From: Streptomyces xantholiticus
GTDB taxonomy: Bacteria > Actinomycetota > Actinomycetes > Streptomycetales > Streptomycetaceae
Reading direction: 5' to 3'
Assembly: GCF_014651015.1 (NCBI RefSeq)
Contig: NZ_BMWB01000031.1
Coordinates: 41,605 to 77,673, forward strand
Length of the DNA stretch: 36,069 nt
Positions 16,719 to 23,512 of this stretch are shown here, one piece after another. The position numbers and the translations under genes are program-made. Within the stretch, counting starts at the first letter, position 1. Every line of letters begins with the position of its first letter. The notes under the pieces were generated by a model. It worked only from the letters and a program-made list of their open reading frames with translations. It was not told where the DNA came from and did no database searches.

Positions 16719-17522
16719 ATGCCCGAAGGAGACACCGTCTGGCTGACCGCCCACCGTCTGCATGCGGCGCTGGCGGGCCGGGTCCTGACCCGCTTCGACC
16801 TTCGCGTCCCCCGCTTCGCCACGGCGGACCTCACCGGCCGCGCTGTTCTGGACGTGACACCGCGCGGCAAGCATCTCCTCACGCGGTTCGAGGGCGGACT
16901 GACCCTGCACTCGCATCTGCGGATGGACGGCTCCTGGCGAGTCTACGACACCGGTGCGCGCTGGGACGGCGGGCCCGCCCACCAGATCCGCGCGATCCTC
17001 GGCAACGCCGAGCGCACCGCCGTCGGCTATCGCCTTCCCGTCGTCGAACTGCTCCGCACCGCCGACGAGGAGCAGGCCGTCGGCCACCTGGGGCCCGATC
17101 TGCTCGGCCCGGACTGGGACCCGGCCAAAGCGGTGGCGAACCTTCTCGCCGACCCGGCCCGCCCCCTCGGCGAAGCCCTCCTCGACCAGCGGAACCTCGC
17201 CGGTATCGGCAATGTCTACAAGTCGGAGCTTGCCTTCCTCGCCCGTGTCACGCCCTGGCTGCCGGTCGGCGAACTGCCCGCCGGCATCCCCGAGCGACTG
17301 GTGGCCACCGCGCAACGCCTCCTCGAGGCCAACAAGCAGCGCTTCGACCGGCGCACCATGACCAGCGGCCGCAATCCGTCCCAGAAGCTGTACGTCTACG
17401 GCCGCGAGGGCCGCCCCTGCCCCCGCTGCGGCACCCCTGTCCGCAAAGCCGACCAGGGTGACGGCAGCCGCGAACGCCCGACCTACTGGTGCCCGCGCTG
17501 CCAGACCGGCCCCGCCGCCTGA
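16719..17522 (+). CDS. nei: DNA glycosylase/AP lyase, endonuclease VIII family
   Basis: Fpg/Nei-family base-excision repair enzyme, 267 residues, which removes oxidised bases and cuts the abasic site. Its N-terminus MPEGDTVW gives, after loss of Met, the catalytic Pro and adjacent Glu; this fixes the start at 16719 rather than the in-frame ATG at 16710. The conserved Lys is in PRGKHLL near residue 50. The helix-two-turn-helix region contains NLAGIGNVYKSE. A C-terminal zinc finger has its Cys pairs in CPRCGTPV and WCPRC. It is the second gene after lhr, 48 nt away. The exact choice between Nei and other Fpg-family subclasses is by overall resemblance. Confidence 0.92.
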   Translation: MPEGDTVWLTAHRLHAALAGRVLTRFDLRVPRFATADLTGRAVLDVTPRGKHLLTRFEGGLTLHSHLRMDGSWRVYDTGARWDGGPAHQIRAILGNAERTAVGYRLPVVELLRTADEEQAVGHLGPDLLGPDWDPAKAVANLLADPARPLGEALLDQRNLAGIGNVYKSELAFLARVTPWLPVGELPAGIPERLVATAQRLLEANKQRFDRRTMTSGRNPSQKLYVYGREGRPCPRCGTPVRKADQGDGSRERPTYWCPRCQTGPAA

Positions 17523-17549
17523 ACATCGGAACCGCCCAGCCGCATGCAA

Positions 17550-17578
17550 TTGACGACCCGTCAGTTCACGTCTACGGT
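17550..17578 (+). promoter_or_regulatory. SDR promoter with a 13-bp inverted repeat
   Basis: TTGACG (17550-17555), a 17-nt spacer and TACGGT (17573-17578) predict a start exactly at the ATG at 17585, so the mRNA may be leaderless. TGACG-ACC-CGTCA (17551-17563) is a perfect 5-3-5 inverted repeat on the -35 box and would suit a repressor such as a TetR-type protein. Confidence 0.55.
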
Positions 17579-17584
17579 CCCTCC

Positions 17585-18349
17585 ATGGCCGTCACGGCGT
17601 ACGACCTCACCGGCCGCACCGCGTTCGTCACCGGCGCGGCCGGCGGCATCGGCCGCGCCTGCGCCGTGCTGCTCGCCGAAGCGGGTGCCGTCGTCCACTG
17701 CGCCGACGTGGACGAGAACGGCCTCGACGGGACCCGCTCCCTGATCGGAACCACCGGCGGCAAGGCCCTCACCCACACCGTCGACGTCTCCGATCGCGCC
17801 GCCCTCGCCGCCGCGGTCGCCTGCGCGGATCGGCTCGACGTCATGGCCGCCGTGGCCGGGATCATGCACACGAGTCCGATCCTCGAGACCCGGGACGAGG
17901 ACCTGGACCGCGTGATGGCCGTCAACTTCAAAGGGGTGCTGTACGCCTGCCAGGAGGCGGCCCGCGCCATGCTCGCCAGGGGCGGCGGCGGTTCGATCGT
18001 CACCATGGCCTCGGGCGCCGTCGACGCGGCCAACGCCGGCCTGCTCTGCTACAGCGCCTCAAAGGCGGCCGTGATCCAGCTCACCCGGACGCTCTCGACC
18101 GAACTCGGCCCGCATGGGATCCGGGTGAACGCCGTCGCCCCGGGCTGGGTCCGCACACCGATGACCGACCGTCATGAGGCCGGCCTGCAGCAGCGGACGG
18201 AGGCAGCGATGGTGCGGGCGTCCCCGCTGCGCCGCGTCGGCGAGCCGGAGGACGTCGCCCACACCGTGCTCCATCTCGCCTCTGACGCCTCGTCGTTCAC
18301 GACAGGTCAGATATTCCGCCCGAACGGGGGCGTCGTGATGCCGTGGTAG
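17585..18349 (+). CDS. Short-chain dehydrogenase/reductase (SDR)
   Basis: Classical SDR oxidoreductase of 254 residues that uses NAD(P)(H). The cofactor motif TGAAGGIG begins near residue 16, an acidic residue after the second strand (HCADVDENG) suggests preference for NAD, and the catalytic Ser (VTMASGAVDAA), Tyr and Lys (CYSASKAAV) are all present. The PGWVRTPM segment is the usual loop after the active site. The ATG coincides with the predicted transcription start. The substrate is unknown. Its last 53 bases overlap the end of the small membrane-protein gene on the other strand. Confidence 0.9.
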   Translation: MAVTAYDLTGRTAFVTGAAGGIGRACAVLLAEAGAVVHCADVDENGLDGTRSLIGTTGGKALTHTVDVSDRAALAAAVACADRLDVMAAVAGIMHTSPILETRDEDLDRVMAVNFKGVLYACQEAARAMLARGGGGSIVTMASGAVDAANAGLLCYSASKAAVIQLTRTLSTELGPHGIRVNAVAPGWVRTPMTDRHEAGLQQRTEAAMVRASPLRRVGEPEDVAHTVLHLASDASSFTTGQIFRPNGGVVMPW

Positions 18350-18539
18350 TGCGGCGCCGGGCGGCCGTCGCATGCACCGGAAGCAGACTGAGGCCCCAGC
18401 CCCCCGCGGCCACCGCCCCTTCGACGACGCCCGAGTGCTCCGGGACCAGGACGAGCCGCAGCACGGCCCACCACCACAATGCGCCCACCACGAACCCGAG
18501 CACGACAACGGGCACGAGGACCGCCCCGCGTACCGCCAT
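18297..18539 (-). CDS. Small hypothetical membrane protein
   Basis: 80-residue frame with two hydrophobic stretches (about 2-32, containing LWWW, and 37-55), probably one or two membrane helices, then a basic Arg/Thr-rich tail. A very good ribosome site, GGAGGAGG, lies just before the ATG, which is the main reason to accept it. The 3' end overlaps the SDR gene on the opposite strand by 53 bp, and the basic tail lies mostly in that overlap, so the stop may have been lost and replaced by a later one. I do not recognise a family with a known function. Confidence 0.65.
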   Translation of the reverse strand: MAVRGAVLVPVVVLGFVVGALWWWAVLRLVLVPEHSGVVEGAVAAGGWGLSLLPVHATAARRRTTTASRRPRSGGISDLS

Positions 18540-18640
18540 GGCTGCCTCCTCCGGCCCACGCTAGTGCGACGTGCTGGGCCGCGGGGAGGGCGCACGGTTG
18601 GCCGACCCGGCGCGCGCGGACCTCGGTTGCGCGCTCGACG

Positions 18641-19111
18641 TCATGCGCTCTCGGCCTGGAACATCCAGGCGTGCTTCTCGAGGTCGGCCGTGAGCTGGAT
18701 CAGGATGTCCTGGCTCACCGGGTCCGGCTTCTCCGTGGCCTCGATGCGCTCCCGCATCCGCCCGATGACGGCTCCGAGGGCGTCGACCATCGTCCGAACG
18801 ACGTCGACATCCTTGACCCAGCCTTCCGGCACGGAGCCGATCGCGCTCCGTGCCGCCACCGTCGCCGCCCGCCCGTCGGGCGTCACACCGATCGCGGAGG
18901 AGCGCTCCGCGACCGTGTCGGAGTGCTGTCGTGCTGTGTCGACGACCTCGTCGAGCTGGAGGTGCACGGACCTGAAGCGGGGGCCCACCACGTTCCAGTG
19001 CACCTGCTTGGCCACCAGTGCGAGGTCGACCAGATCGACCAGAGCGCCCTTCAGTGCTTCACCGACCGTCTTGAGGTCCGCATCGGACAGAGTGCTCTTC
19101 ACGACAGACAT
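18641..19111 (-). CDS. dps: Dps family ferroxidase/DNA-protection protein
   Basis: Ferritin-like mini-cage protein, 156 residues, that oxidises and stores iron and protects the nucleoid in stress or stationary phase. His38, His50, Asp54 and Glu69 occupy the same relative spacing as the E. coli Dps ferroxidase residues His51, His63, Asp67 and Glu82, so the centre is intact. The N-terminal tail is short and only weakly basic, so direct DNA binding is uncertain. The ATG at 19111 has a GGAGGA site 5 nt upstream; the longer frame to 19240 overlaps a terminator and is rejected. A TGTAAT box at 19154-19149 could be its -10 element, but I see no matching -35. By context it corresponds to DpsB of S. 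coelicolor. Confidence 0.92.
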   Translation of the reverse strand: MSVVKSTLSDADLKTVGEALKGALVDLVDLALVAKQVHWNVVGPRFRSVHLQLDEVVDTARQHSDTVAERSSAIGVTPDGRAATVAARSAIGSVPEGWVKDVDVVRTMVDALGAVIGRMRERIEATEKPDPVSQDILIQLTADLEKHAWMFQAESA

Positions 19112-19198
19112 CCAGGTCCTCCACTCGGTTTCGCGACTACCGACCACGATTACACAACTACCGAAAAGGGTCATCCGGGGACAGAAGCGCAAGCAAAA

Positions 19199-19232
19199 GG
19201 CCCCGGCCGGTACTCGAGTACCGACCAGGGCC
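19199..19232 (-). terminator. Rho-independent terminator after clgR
   Basis: A 34-nt interrupted palindrome centred on GGTACTCGAGTACC, with outer GGCCC/GGGCC arms and two mismatches. In the minus direction it is followed by CCTTTTGCTT, so it has a T-tail for transcripts coming from clgR. It separates clgR from dps. Confidence 0.85.
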
Positions 19233-19274
19233 AGGTGCAAACCAAGCCGTGCAGGATCGTGCAGTGCCTGCTGA

Positions 19275-19658
19275 TCAGGCGGCGACGACGTCGACCGCCT
19301 CCGCGGGTGCCTTGATCGTCACGCGCTCCGTCGGCACACCTGCCACCGACGTCACGGAGACGGAGCCCAGCATCGGACGTACTGGCGCAGGCACCGGCTC
19401 GCTGGCGGCTGCCGACTCGGCCAGTTCGGCCAGTGACAGTTCGTCGCTCACTTCACGCATGAGCTCGGACATCCGTACGTCAAGCGCGTCGCAAATCGCG
19501 GAGAGCAGCTCGGAGGATGCCTCCTTCTGCCCCCGCTCCACCTCGGATAGATAGCCGAGCGAGACTCGGGCGGACGAGGAGACTTCGCGCAGAGTACGGC
19601 CCTGGCGCTGGCGCTGCCGACGCAGCACGTCACCAAGCAGGCGACGGAGCAGAATCAT
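19275..19658 (-). CDS. clgR: XRE-type regulator ClgR (clp gene regulator)
   Basis: 127-residue helix-turn-helix activator of clp protease and lon genes in actinobacteria. The HTH lies at about residues 10-65 (TLREVSSSARVSLGYLSEVERG then SELLSAICDALDV). The C-terminus ends VVAA; a terminal Ala-Ala is known to make Streptomyces ClgR a substrate of ClpP, giving feedback control, and it is present here. The ATG at 19658 has an AGGAGGGAG site 6 nt upstream; the frame is open to 19691. It lies downstream of cinA, pgsA and ftsK as in mycobacteria. PopR, a close paralogue, is an alternative, but the gene order favours ClgR. Confidence 0.85.
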   Translation of the reverse strand: MILLRRLLGDVLRRQRQRQGRTLREVSSSARVSLGYLSEVERGQKEASSELLSAICDALDVRMSELMREVSDELSLAELAESAAASEPVPAPVRPMLGSVSVTSVAGVPTERVTIKAPAEAVDVVAA

Positions 19659-19746
19659 CGGTGGCTCCCTCCTCGGACCGCGTAGCCGCATCCTTCACGC
19701 CCCACCGTACCGCCTTGCGCCGCGGCCGTGCGGGGAGCGATGTCGT

Positions 19747-19776
19747 GTTCACTCAGGGCTGCAAACATCAATTCCC
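19747..19776 (-). promoter_or_regulatory. SigR-like promoter candidate for clgR
   Basis: Minus-strand GGGAAT (19776-19771), 18 nt, then GTGAAC (19752-19747). The thiol-stress sigma factor SigR of Streptomyces uses GGAAT-N18/19-GTT; the -35 half matches and the -10 half differs by one base. It lies across the end of cinA, with the predicted start about 80 nt before clgR. Confidence 0.3.
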
Positions 19777-20277
19777 CCCGTTCTGTTCCGTATCCTGTGC
19801 AGGCCTGTTCCCGTGCAGTTCGTCACGGAGCAGGTCGAGCACACTCCGTACACTCTCTCTACGGATTTCCCCGCGGTCGCCGTTCAACCGCAATGCGGCC
19901 ACATTCCCGACGCCCGCCGGACCCGCGACAGCCACATATACCGTCCCGACGGCCTTCCCGTCCTGCGGTTCCGGACCTGCCACCCCGGTGGTGGCGATGC
20001 CCCAGTCCGCGCCCAGTGCGTCCCGTACCCCGGCTGCCATCTGGGCGGCGACCTGTGGATCCACAGCTCCGTGCTCCACAAGCAGACTCCCGTCCACGCC
20101 CAGAACATCCCTCTTGAGGGTGGTGGCGTAAGCCGTGACGGACCCCCGGAAGGACTTGGACGCCCCGGGTACCGACGTGAGCTCCGCGGCCACCAGACCG
20201 CCCGTGAGGGACTCCGCGACGGCCAGCGTCTCGCCACGCTCGGCAAGCAGTGCCAGCACTCTGGCCGCACCGGTCAC
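19768..20277 (-). CDS. cinA: CinA C-terminal domain protein (PncC-type NMN amidohydrolase)
   Basis: 169-residue stand-alone CinA C-terminal domain, which in the PncC family deamidates nicotinamide mononucleotide. Family segments are LAVAESLTGGLVAAELTSVPGAS near the start, SLLVEHGAVD, and WGIATTGVAGPEPQDGKAVGTVYVA. The N-terminal molybdopterin-binding domain of full CinA is absent, as usual for Streptomyces. It starts on GTG overlapping the pgsA stop (GTGA), so it is translationally coupled. The last 20 residues are polar and probably disordered. Confidence 0.9.
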   Translation of the reverse strand: MTGAARVLALLAERGETLAVAESLTGGLVAAELTSVPGASKSFRGSVTAYATTLKRDVLGVDGSLLVEHGAVDPQVAAQMAAGVRDALGADWGIATTGVAGPEPQDGKAVGTVYVAVAGPAGVGNVAALRLNGDRGEIRRESVRSVLDLLRDELHGNRPAQDTEQNGGN

Positions 20278-20939
20278 CTCGGGGAGCCCGCCGCCGTCCG
20301 CTCCGCCGCAAGCCCCTTGCGCCTCAGTACGACCGCCTGCCGCACATAGTCGAGGCCGGTGAGCACCGTCAGGACCACGGCGAGAGCCATCACCCAGAAC
20401 CGAAGGGTCGCAAGCGGCCCGGTCAGCGCGAGCACGTACATGCCGACCGCGGTGCCCTGGGCGAGGGTCTTCATCTTGCCGCCGCGACTGGCCGGAATCA
20501 CCCCGTGCCTGATCACCCAGAACCGCATCAGCGTGATGCCGAGCTCACGGAAGAGGATGACGCCGGTGACCCACCACGGAAGGTCGCCGAGCGCCGAGAG
20601 GCTGATCAGCCCAGCCGCCATGATCGCCTTGTCGGCGATCGGGTCCGCGATCTTCCCGAAGTCGGTGACCAGGTTGTACGTGCGGGCCAGGTGCCCGTCG
20701 AAGATGTCGGTGATCATGGCCACCGCGAACGCCGCCCATGCCCATGCCCGCCAGGCCGGGTCGTAGCCGCCGTCCTGCAGCAGCAGCAGCACGAAGGCGG
20801 GCACCAGCACGAGCCGCACCATGGTCAGAAGGTTGGCGATGTTCCACAGGCCGGCCTGGTTCACGGCCGCAGCGCCCAGCTTGCCGCCGGGCGCCGGCCT
20901 TCCGGACCCGCCCGCCGCGGATGCCGGCACTCCGGTCAT
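20274..20939 (-). CDS. pgsA: CDP-diacylglycerol-glycerol-3-phosphate 3-phosphatidyltransferase
   Basis: Membrane enzyme of phospholipid synthesis, transferring a phosphatidyl group from CDP-diacylglycerol to glycerol 3-phosphate. The CDP-alcohol phosphotransferase signature D-G-x2-A-R-x8-G-x3-D-x3-D is complete, beginning in FDGHLAR near residue 80 and ending in GKIADPIADK. Five to six membrane helices are seen; length 221 residues. A 27-residue Gly/Ala/Pro-rich N-terminal extension precedes the first helix. The ATG overlaps the rimO stop (ATGA). Paralogues that attach inositol phosphate share the motif, but the gene order with rimO and cinA fits the glycerol-phosphate enzyme. Confidence 0.9.
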   Translation of the reverse strand: MTGVPASAAGGSGRPAPGGKLGAAAVNQAGLWNIANLLTMVRLVLVPAFVLLLLQDGGYDPAWRAWAWAAFAVAMITDIFDGHLARTYNLVTDFGKIADPIADKAIMAAGLISLSALGDLPWWVTGVILFRELGITLMRFWVIRHGVIPASRGGKMKTLAQGTAVGMYVLALTGPLATLRFWVMALAVVLTVLTGLDYVRQAVVLRRKGLAAERTAAGSPR

Positions 20940-22432
20940 CTGCCCGCCTCCTCGTCAGGGGTCCGGGAGCCGGCCCCCAGGACCTCGCAGTACTCGGCCA
21001 CCAGGTCGACGCCCTCGGTGCCCACGACCTTCGCCACGACCATACGACCGGGCTCCAGGCCTTCGGCGGAGGTGAAAACGACCTGGCCGTCGGTCTCCGG
21101 CGCCTGGTGGGCGGCCCGGCCCACGGCGCCGTCCTCGTCGTCGACGGACTCCACCAGCACCTCCAGCGTCTCGCCCAGACGCTCCTCCGCGCGTTGCGCG
21201 GTGAGCTCGTCCGCGATGCGCGACAGATGCTCGAGCCGCTCCGTGATGACGTCGGCGTCCAGTTTGTCCTGGTAGGTGACGGCCTCCGTGCCCTCCTCGT
21301 CGCTGTACCCGAAGACGCCGATGGCATCCAGACGCGCCGCGGAGAGAAAGCGCTCCAGCTCGGCGAAGTCCACCTCGCTCTCGCCGGGGAACCCGACGAT
21401 GAAGTTGGAGCGCACGCCCGCCTGCGGCGCCTTGCCCCGGATGGTCTCCAGCAGCTCGAGGAACCGCTCGGTGTCGCCGAAGCGCCGCATCGCCCTCAGC
21501 ACACCGGGCGCGGAGTGCTGGAACGACAGATCGAAGTACGGGGCGACCTTCGGCGTGGACGTGAGCACGTCGATCAGGCCGGGGCGCATCTCCGCGGGCT
21601 GCAGATAGCTGACCCGCACCCGTTCGATGCCGTCGACGGCTGCCAGGTCGGGCAGCAGCGTCTCCAGCAGACGGATGTCGCCGAGGTCCTTGCCGTACGA
21701 GGTGTTGTTCTCGGAGACCAGCATGATCTCCTTGACGCCCTGCTCCGCCAGCCAGCGCGTCTCACCGAGCACATCGGCCGGGCGGCGCGAGACGAAGGAG
21801 CCGCGGAAGGACGGGATCGCACAGAAGGTGCAGCGCCGGTCGCAGCCCGAGGCGAGCTTCACGGAGGCGACGGGGCTGGTGCCCAGGCGGCGGCGCAGCG
21901 GCGCCCGCGGACCGGACACGGGGGCGACGCCTTCCGGCAGGTCCGCGGGCACGGGCACGGCGTCACCGTGGCCCGGCAGCGCCACGCCGGTGGCCTGCTG
22001 CCGCTCCACGGGGCTCAGCGGGAGCAGTTTCCGCCGGTCGCGCGGGGTGTGCGGAGCGTGCACGCCGCCGCTGAGGATGGTCTGCAGACGCTCGGAGATG
22101 TCGGCGTAGTCGTCGAAGCCCAGCACACCGTCCGCCTCGGGCAGTGCCTCCGCGAGGTCCTTGCCGTACCGCTCGGCCATGCAGCCCACGGCCACGACGG
22201 CCTGGGTTCTCCCATGGTCCTTGAGGTCGTTGGCTTCCAGCAGGGCGTCGACGGAGTCCTTCTTGGCGGCTTCGACGAATCCGCAGGTGTTCACCACGGC
22301 GACGTCCGCGTCGGAGGCGTCCTCGACGAGCTCCCAGCCGTCCGCTGCCAAGCGGCCTGCAAGCTCCTCCGAGTCCACCTCGTTACGGGCGCAGCCGAGA
22401 GTGACAAGGGCGACGGTACGGCGTTCGGGCAT
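20936..22432 (-). CDS. rimO: Ribosomal protein uS12 methylthiotransferase RimO
   Basis: Radical-SAM enzyme that methylthiolates an Asp of ribosomal protein S12. It has 498 residues. The N-terminal MTTase domain has its cluster cysteines at 14, 50 and 84 (LGCARNEVD, VVNTCGFV, VAVGCMAERY). The radical-SAM motif CDRRCTFC is at 197-204, and a TRAM domain ends the protein. Compared with E. coli RimO there is a loop of about 60 residues rich in Gly, Pro and Arg between the first domain and the radical-SAM domain, common in actinobacteria. TAGTCT at 22445-22440 could be a -10 box giving a near leaderless mRNA, but no -35 is evident. pgsA and cinA follow by overlapping codons. Confidence 0.95.
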   Translation of the reverse strand: MPERRTVALVTLGCARNEVDSEELAGRLAADGWELVEDASDADVAVVNTCGFVEAAKKDSVDALLEANDLKDHGRTQAVVAVGCMAERYGKDLAEALPEADGVLGFDDYADISERLQTILSGGVHAPHTPRDRRKLLPLSPVERQQATGVALPGHGDAVPVPADLPEGVAPVSGPRAPLRRRLGTSPVASVKLASGCDRRCTFCAIPSFRGSFVSRRPADVLGETRWLAEQGVKEIMLVSENNTSYGKDLGDIRLLETLLPDLAAVDGIERVRVSYLQPAEMRPGLIDVLTSTPKVAPYFDLSFQHSAPGVLRAMRRFGDTERFLELLETIRGKAPQAGVRSNFIVGFPGESEVDFAELERFLSAARLDAIGVFGYSDEEGTEAVTYQDKLDADVITERLEHLSRIADELTAQRAEERLGETLEVLVESVDDEDGAVGRAAHQAPETDGQVVFTSAEGLEPGRMVVAKVVGTEGVDLVAEYCEVLGAGSRTPDEEAGR

Positions 22433-22460
22433 GCGCTCAAGACTACTTTGTCCCGGCCCG

Positions 22461-22485
22461 GGCCCCGGCCGCGAGGGTCGGGGCC
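22461..22485 (-). terminator. Hairpin between the RodZ-like gene and rimO
   Basis: A 10-bp stem (22461-22470 with 22476-22485, one G-U pair) and a 5-nt loop lie 20 nt after the stop of the RodZ-like gene. It is very GC-rich and without a T-run. It would partly isolate rimO from upstream transcription. Confidence 0.55.
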
Positions 22486-22504
22486 GTCCTCACGCTCCGC
22501 AGGC

Positions 22505-23323
22505 TCAGCCGACCTCCGGGTCACCCTTCGTGTAGGAGAGCCGTTCCACGCCGCCCATCTTGAATTCGTCCTCGACCTTCTTGCCGTTCACGAACAGCTC
22601 GATCGCCCCGGCGTTGCCGAGGATCAGGTCGACGCGCTCGTCGTCCTGGAAGGTCTTGCTCTCGCCCTTGAGCAGCAGGCCGTCGAAGAGCAGCTTGCCG
22701 TTGTGCGACTTGGCGGAGATCCAGCTCTTGTCGCCGGTGGCGGACAGCTTCACCGTGACCTTGTCCTTGGGGACGGCCGCGATGGCGCTCTCCGACGGTT
22801 CGGGCTTGGGGTCGGCGGGCCTGGTCGTCGGAGCCTTGGTCGGCGTGGACCCGGCCTCCGCGGGCCCTTCCGCGAGGTTGCCGCCGCTGCTTTCGCTGTC
22901 GCTGAAGAGCGTGAAGCCGGCGAAACCGACCACCACGACGATCGCCGCGACCATGGCCGCGGTCCAGTTGGGGCGACGCCGCTCGGGACGGATGCGCTCT
23001 GCTTCGAAAAGCGGCGCGGCAGGGGTCGGCGCGGGGCGGCCGCCGTGCTCGTCGTCGTACTGCGCGACGAGCGGGTCGGGATCGATCCCGACGGCGCGGG
23101 CGAGCATGCGGATGTGCCCGCGGGCGTACACGTCACCGCCGCAGCGGGAGAAGTCGTCCTCCTCGATCGCGTGCACTATGGGGATGCGCACCCGGGTGGA
23201 GGTACTGACCTCGTCGACGGTGAGGCCTGCGCCGACACGCGCCTGCTGGAGCACGTGGCCGATCGAAGGCCGGTCGTCTTCGGCTGAAGGCCTGTCGTCT
23301 TCGGGGGAGTTGCCGATGGACAC
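22505..23323 (-). CDS. RodZ-like HTH membrane protein
   Basis: 272-residue protein with the architecture of RodZ. A cytoplasmic HTH_25-type domain spans about residues 18-90, one membrane helix lies near 115-135 (MVAAIVVVVGFAGFTLF), a Pro/Thr/Glu-rich linker follows, and the C-terminal beta-domain of the DUF4115 type contains SWISAK and GNAGAIELFVNGK. RodZ links MreB to the wall machinery in rods; in Streptomyces the role is less defined. The GTG at 23323 has an AAAGG site 7-8 nt upstream. The first 20 residues contain a tandem EDDRPS repeat. The gene follows ftsK on the same strand after a 189-bp gap in which I find no convincing promoter or RNA. Confidence 0.85.
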   Translation of the reverse strand: MSIGNSPEDDRPSAEDDRPSIGHVLQQARVGAGLTVDEVSTSTRVRIPIVHAIEEDDFSRCGGDVYARGHIRMLARAVGIDPDPLVAQYDDEHGGRPAPTPAAPLFEAERIRPERRRPNWTAAMVAAIVVVVGFAGFTLFSDSESSGGNLAEGPAEAGSTPTKAPTTRPADPKPEPSESAIAAVPKDKVTVKLSATGDKSWISAKSHNGKLLFDGLLLKGESKTFQDDERVDLILGNAGAIELFVNGKKVEDEFKMGGVERLSYTKGDPEVG

Positions 23324-23512
23324 GGGGGCGCCTTTCGAGCGTGTAACCACCTGCTGGAGGTTCAGTCTATGGGTGGTACGAAAGGGTGGGGCAACCGGGC
23401 GGTGGACTTTGTACGCCATAGGAATGGACGGGTGATCCCGGGGTCGGGACATCTGTGGGTCCCTCCCTCCAACTTGACGTACGACCAAGGGAAACGGTTG
23501 CTTCCAGGACCC

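Noticed and set aside
23324..23512. Small RNA or promoter in the gap between ftsK and the RodZ-like gene
   Set aside because: Candidate boxes (TTGCCC and TAGACT) are 19 nt apart and the only hairpin has a 5-bp stem, too weak to list.
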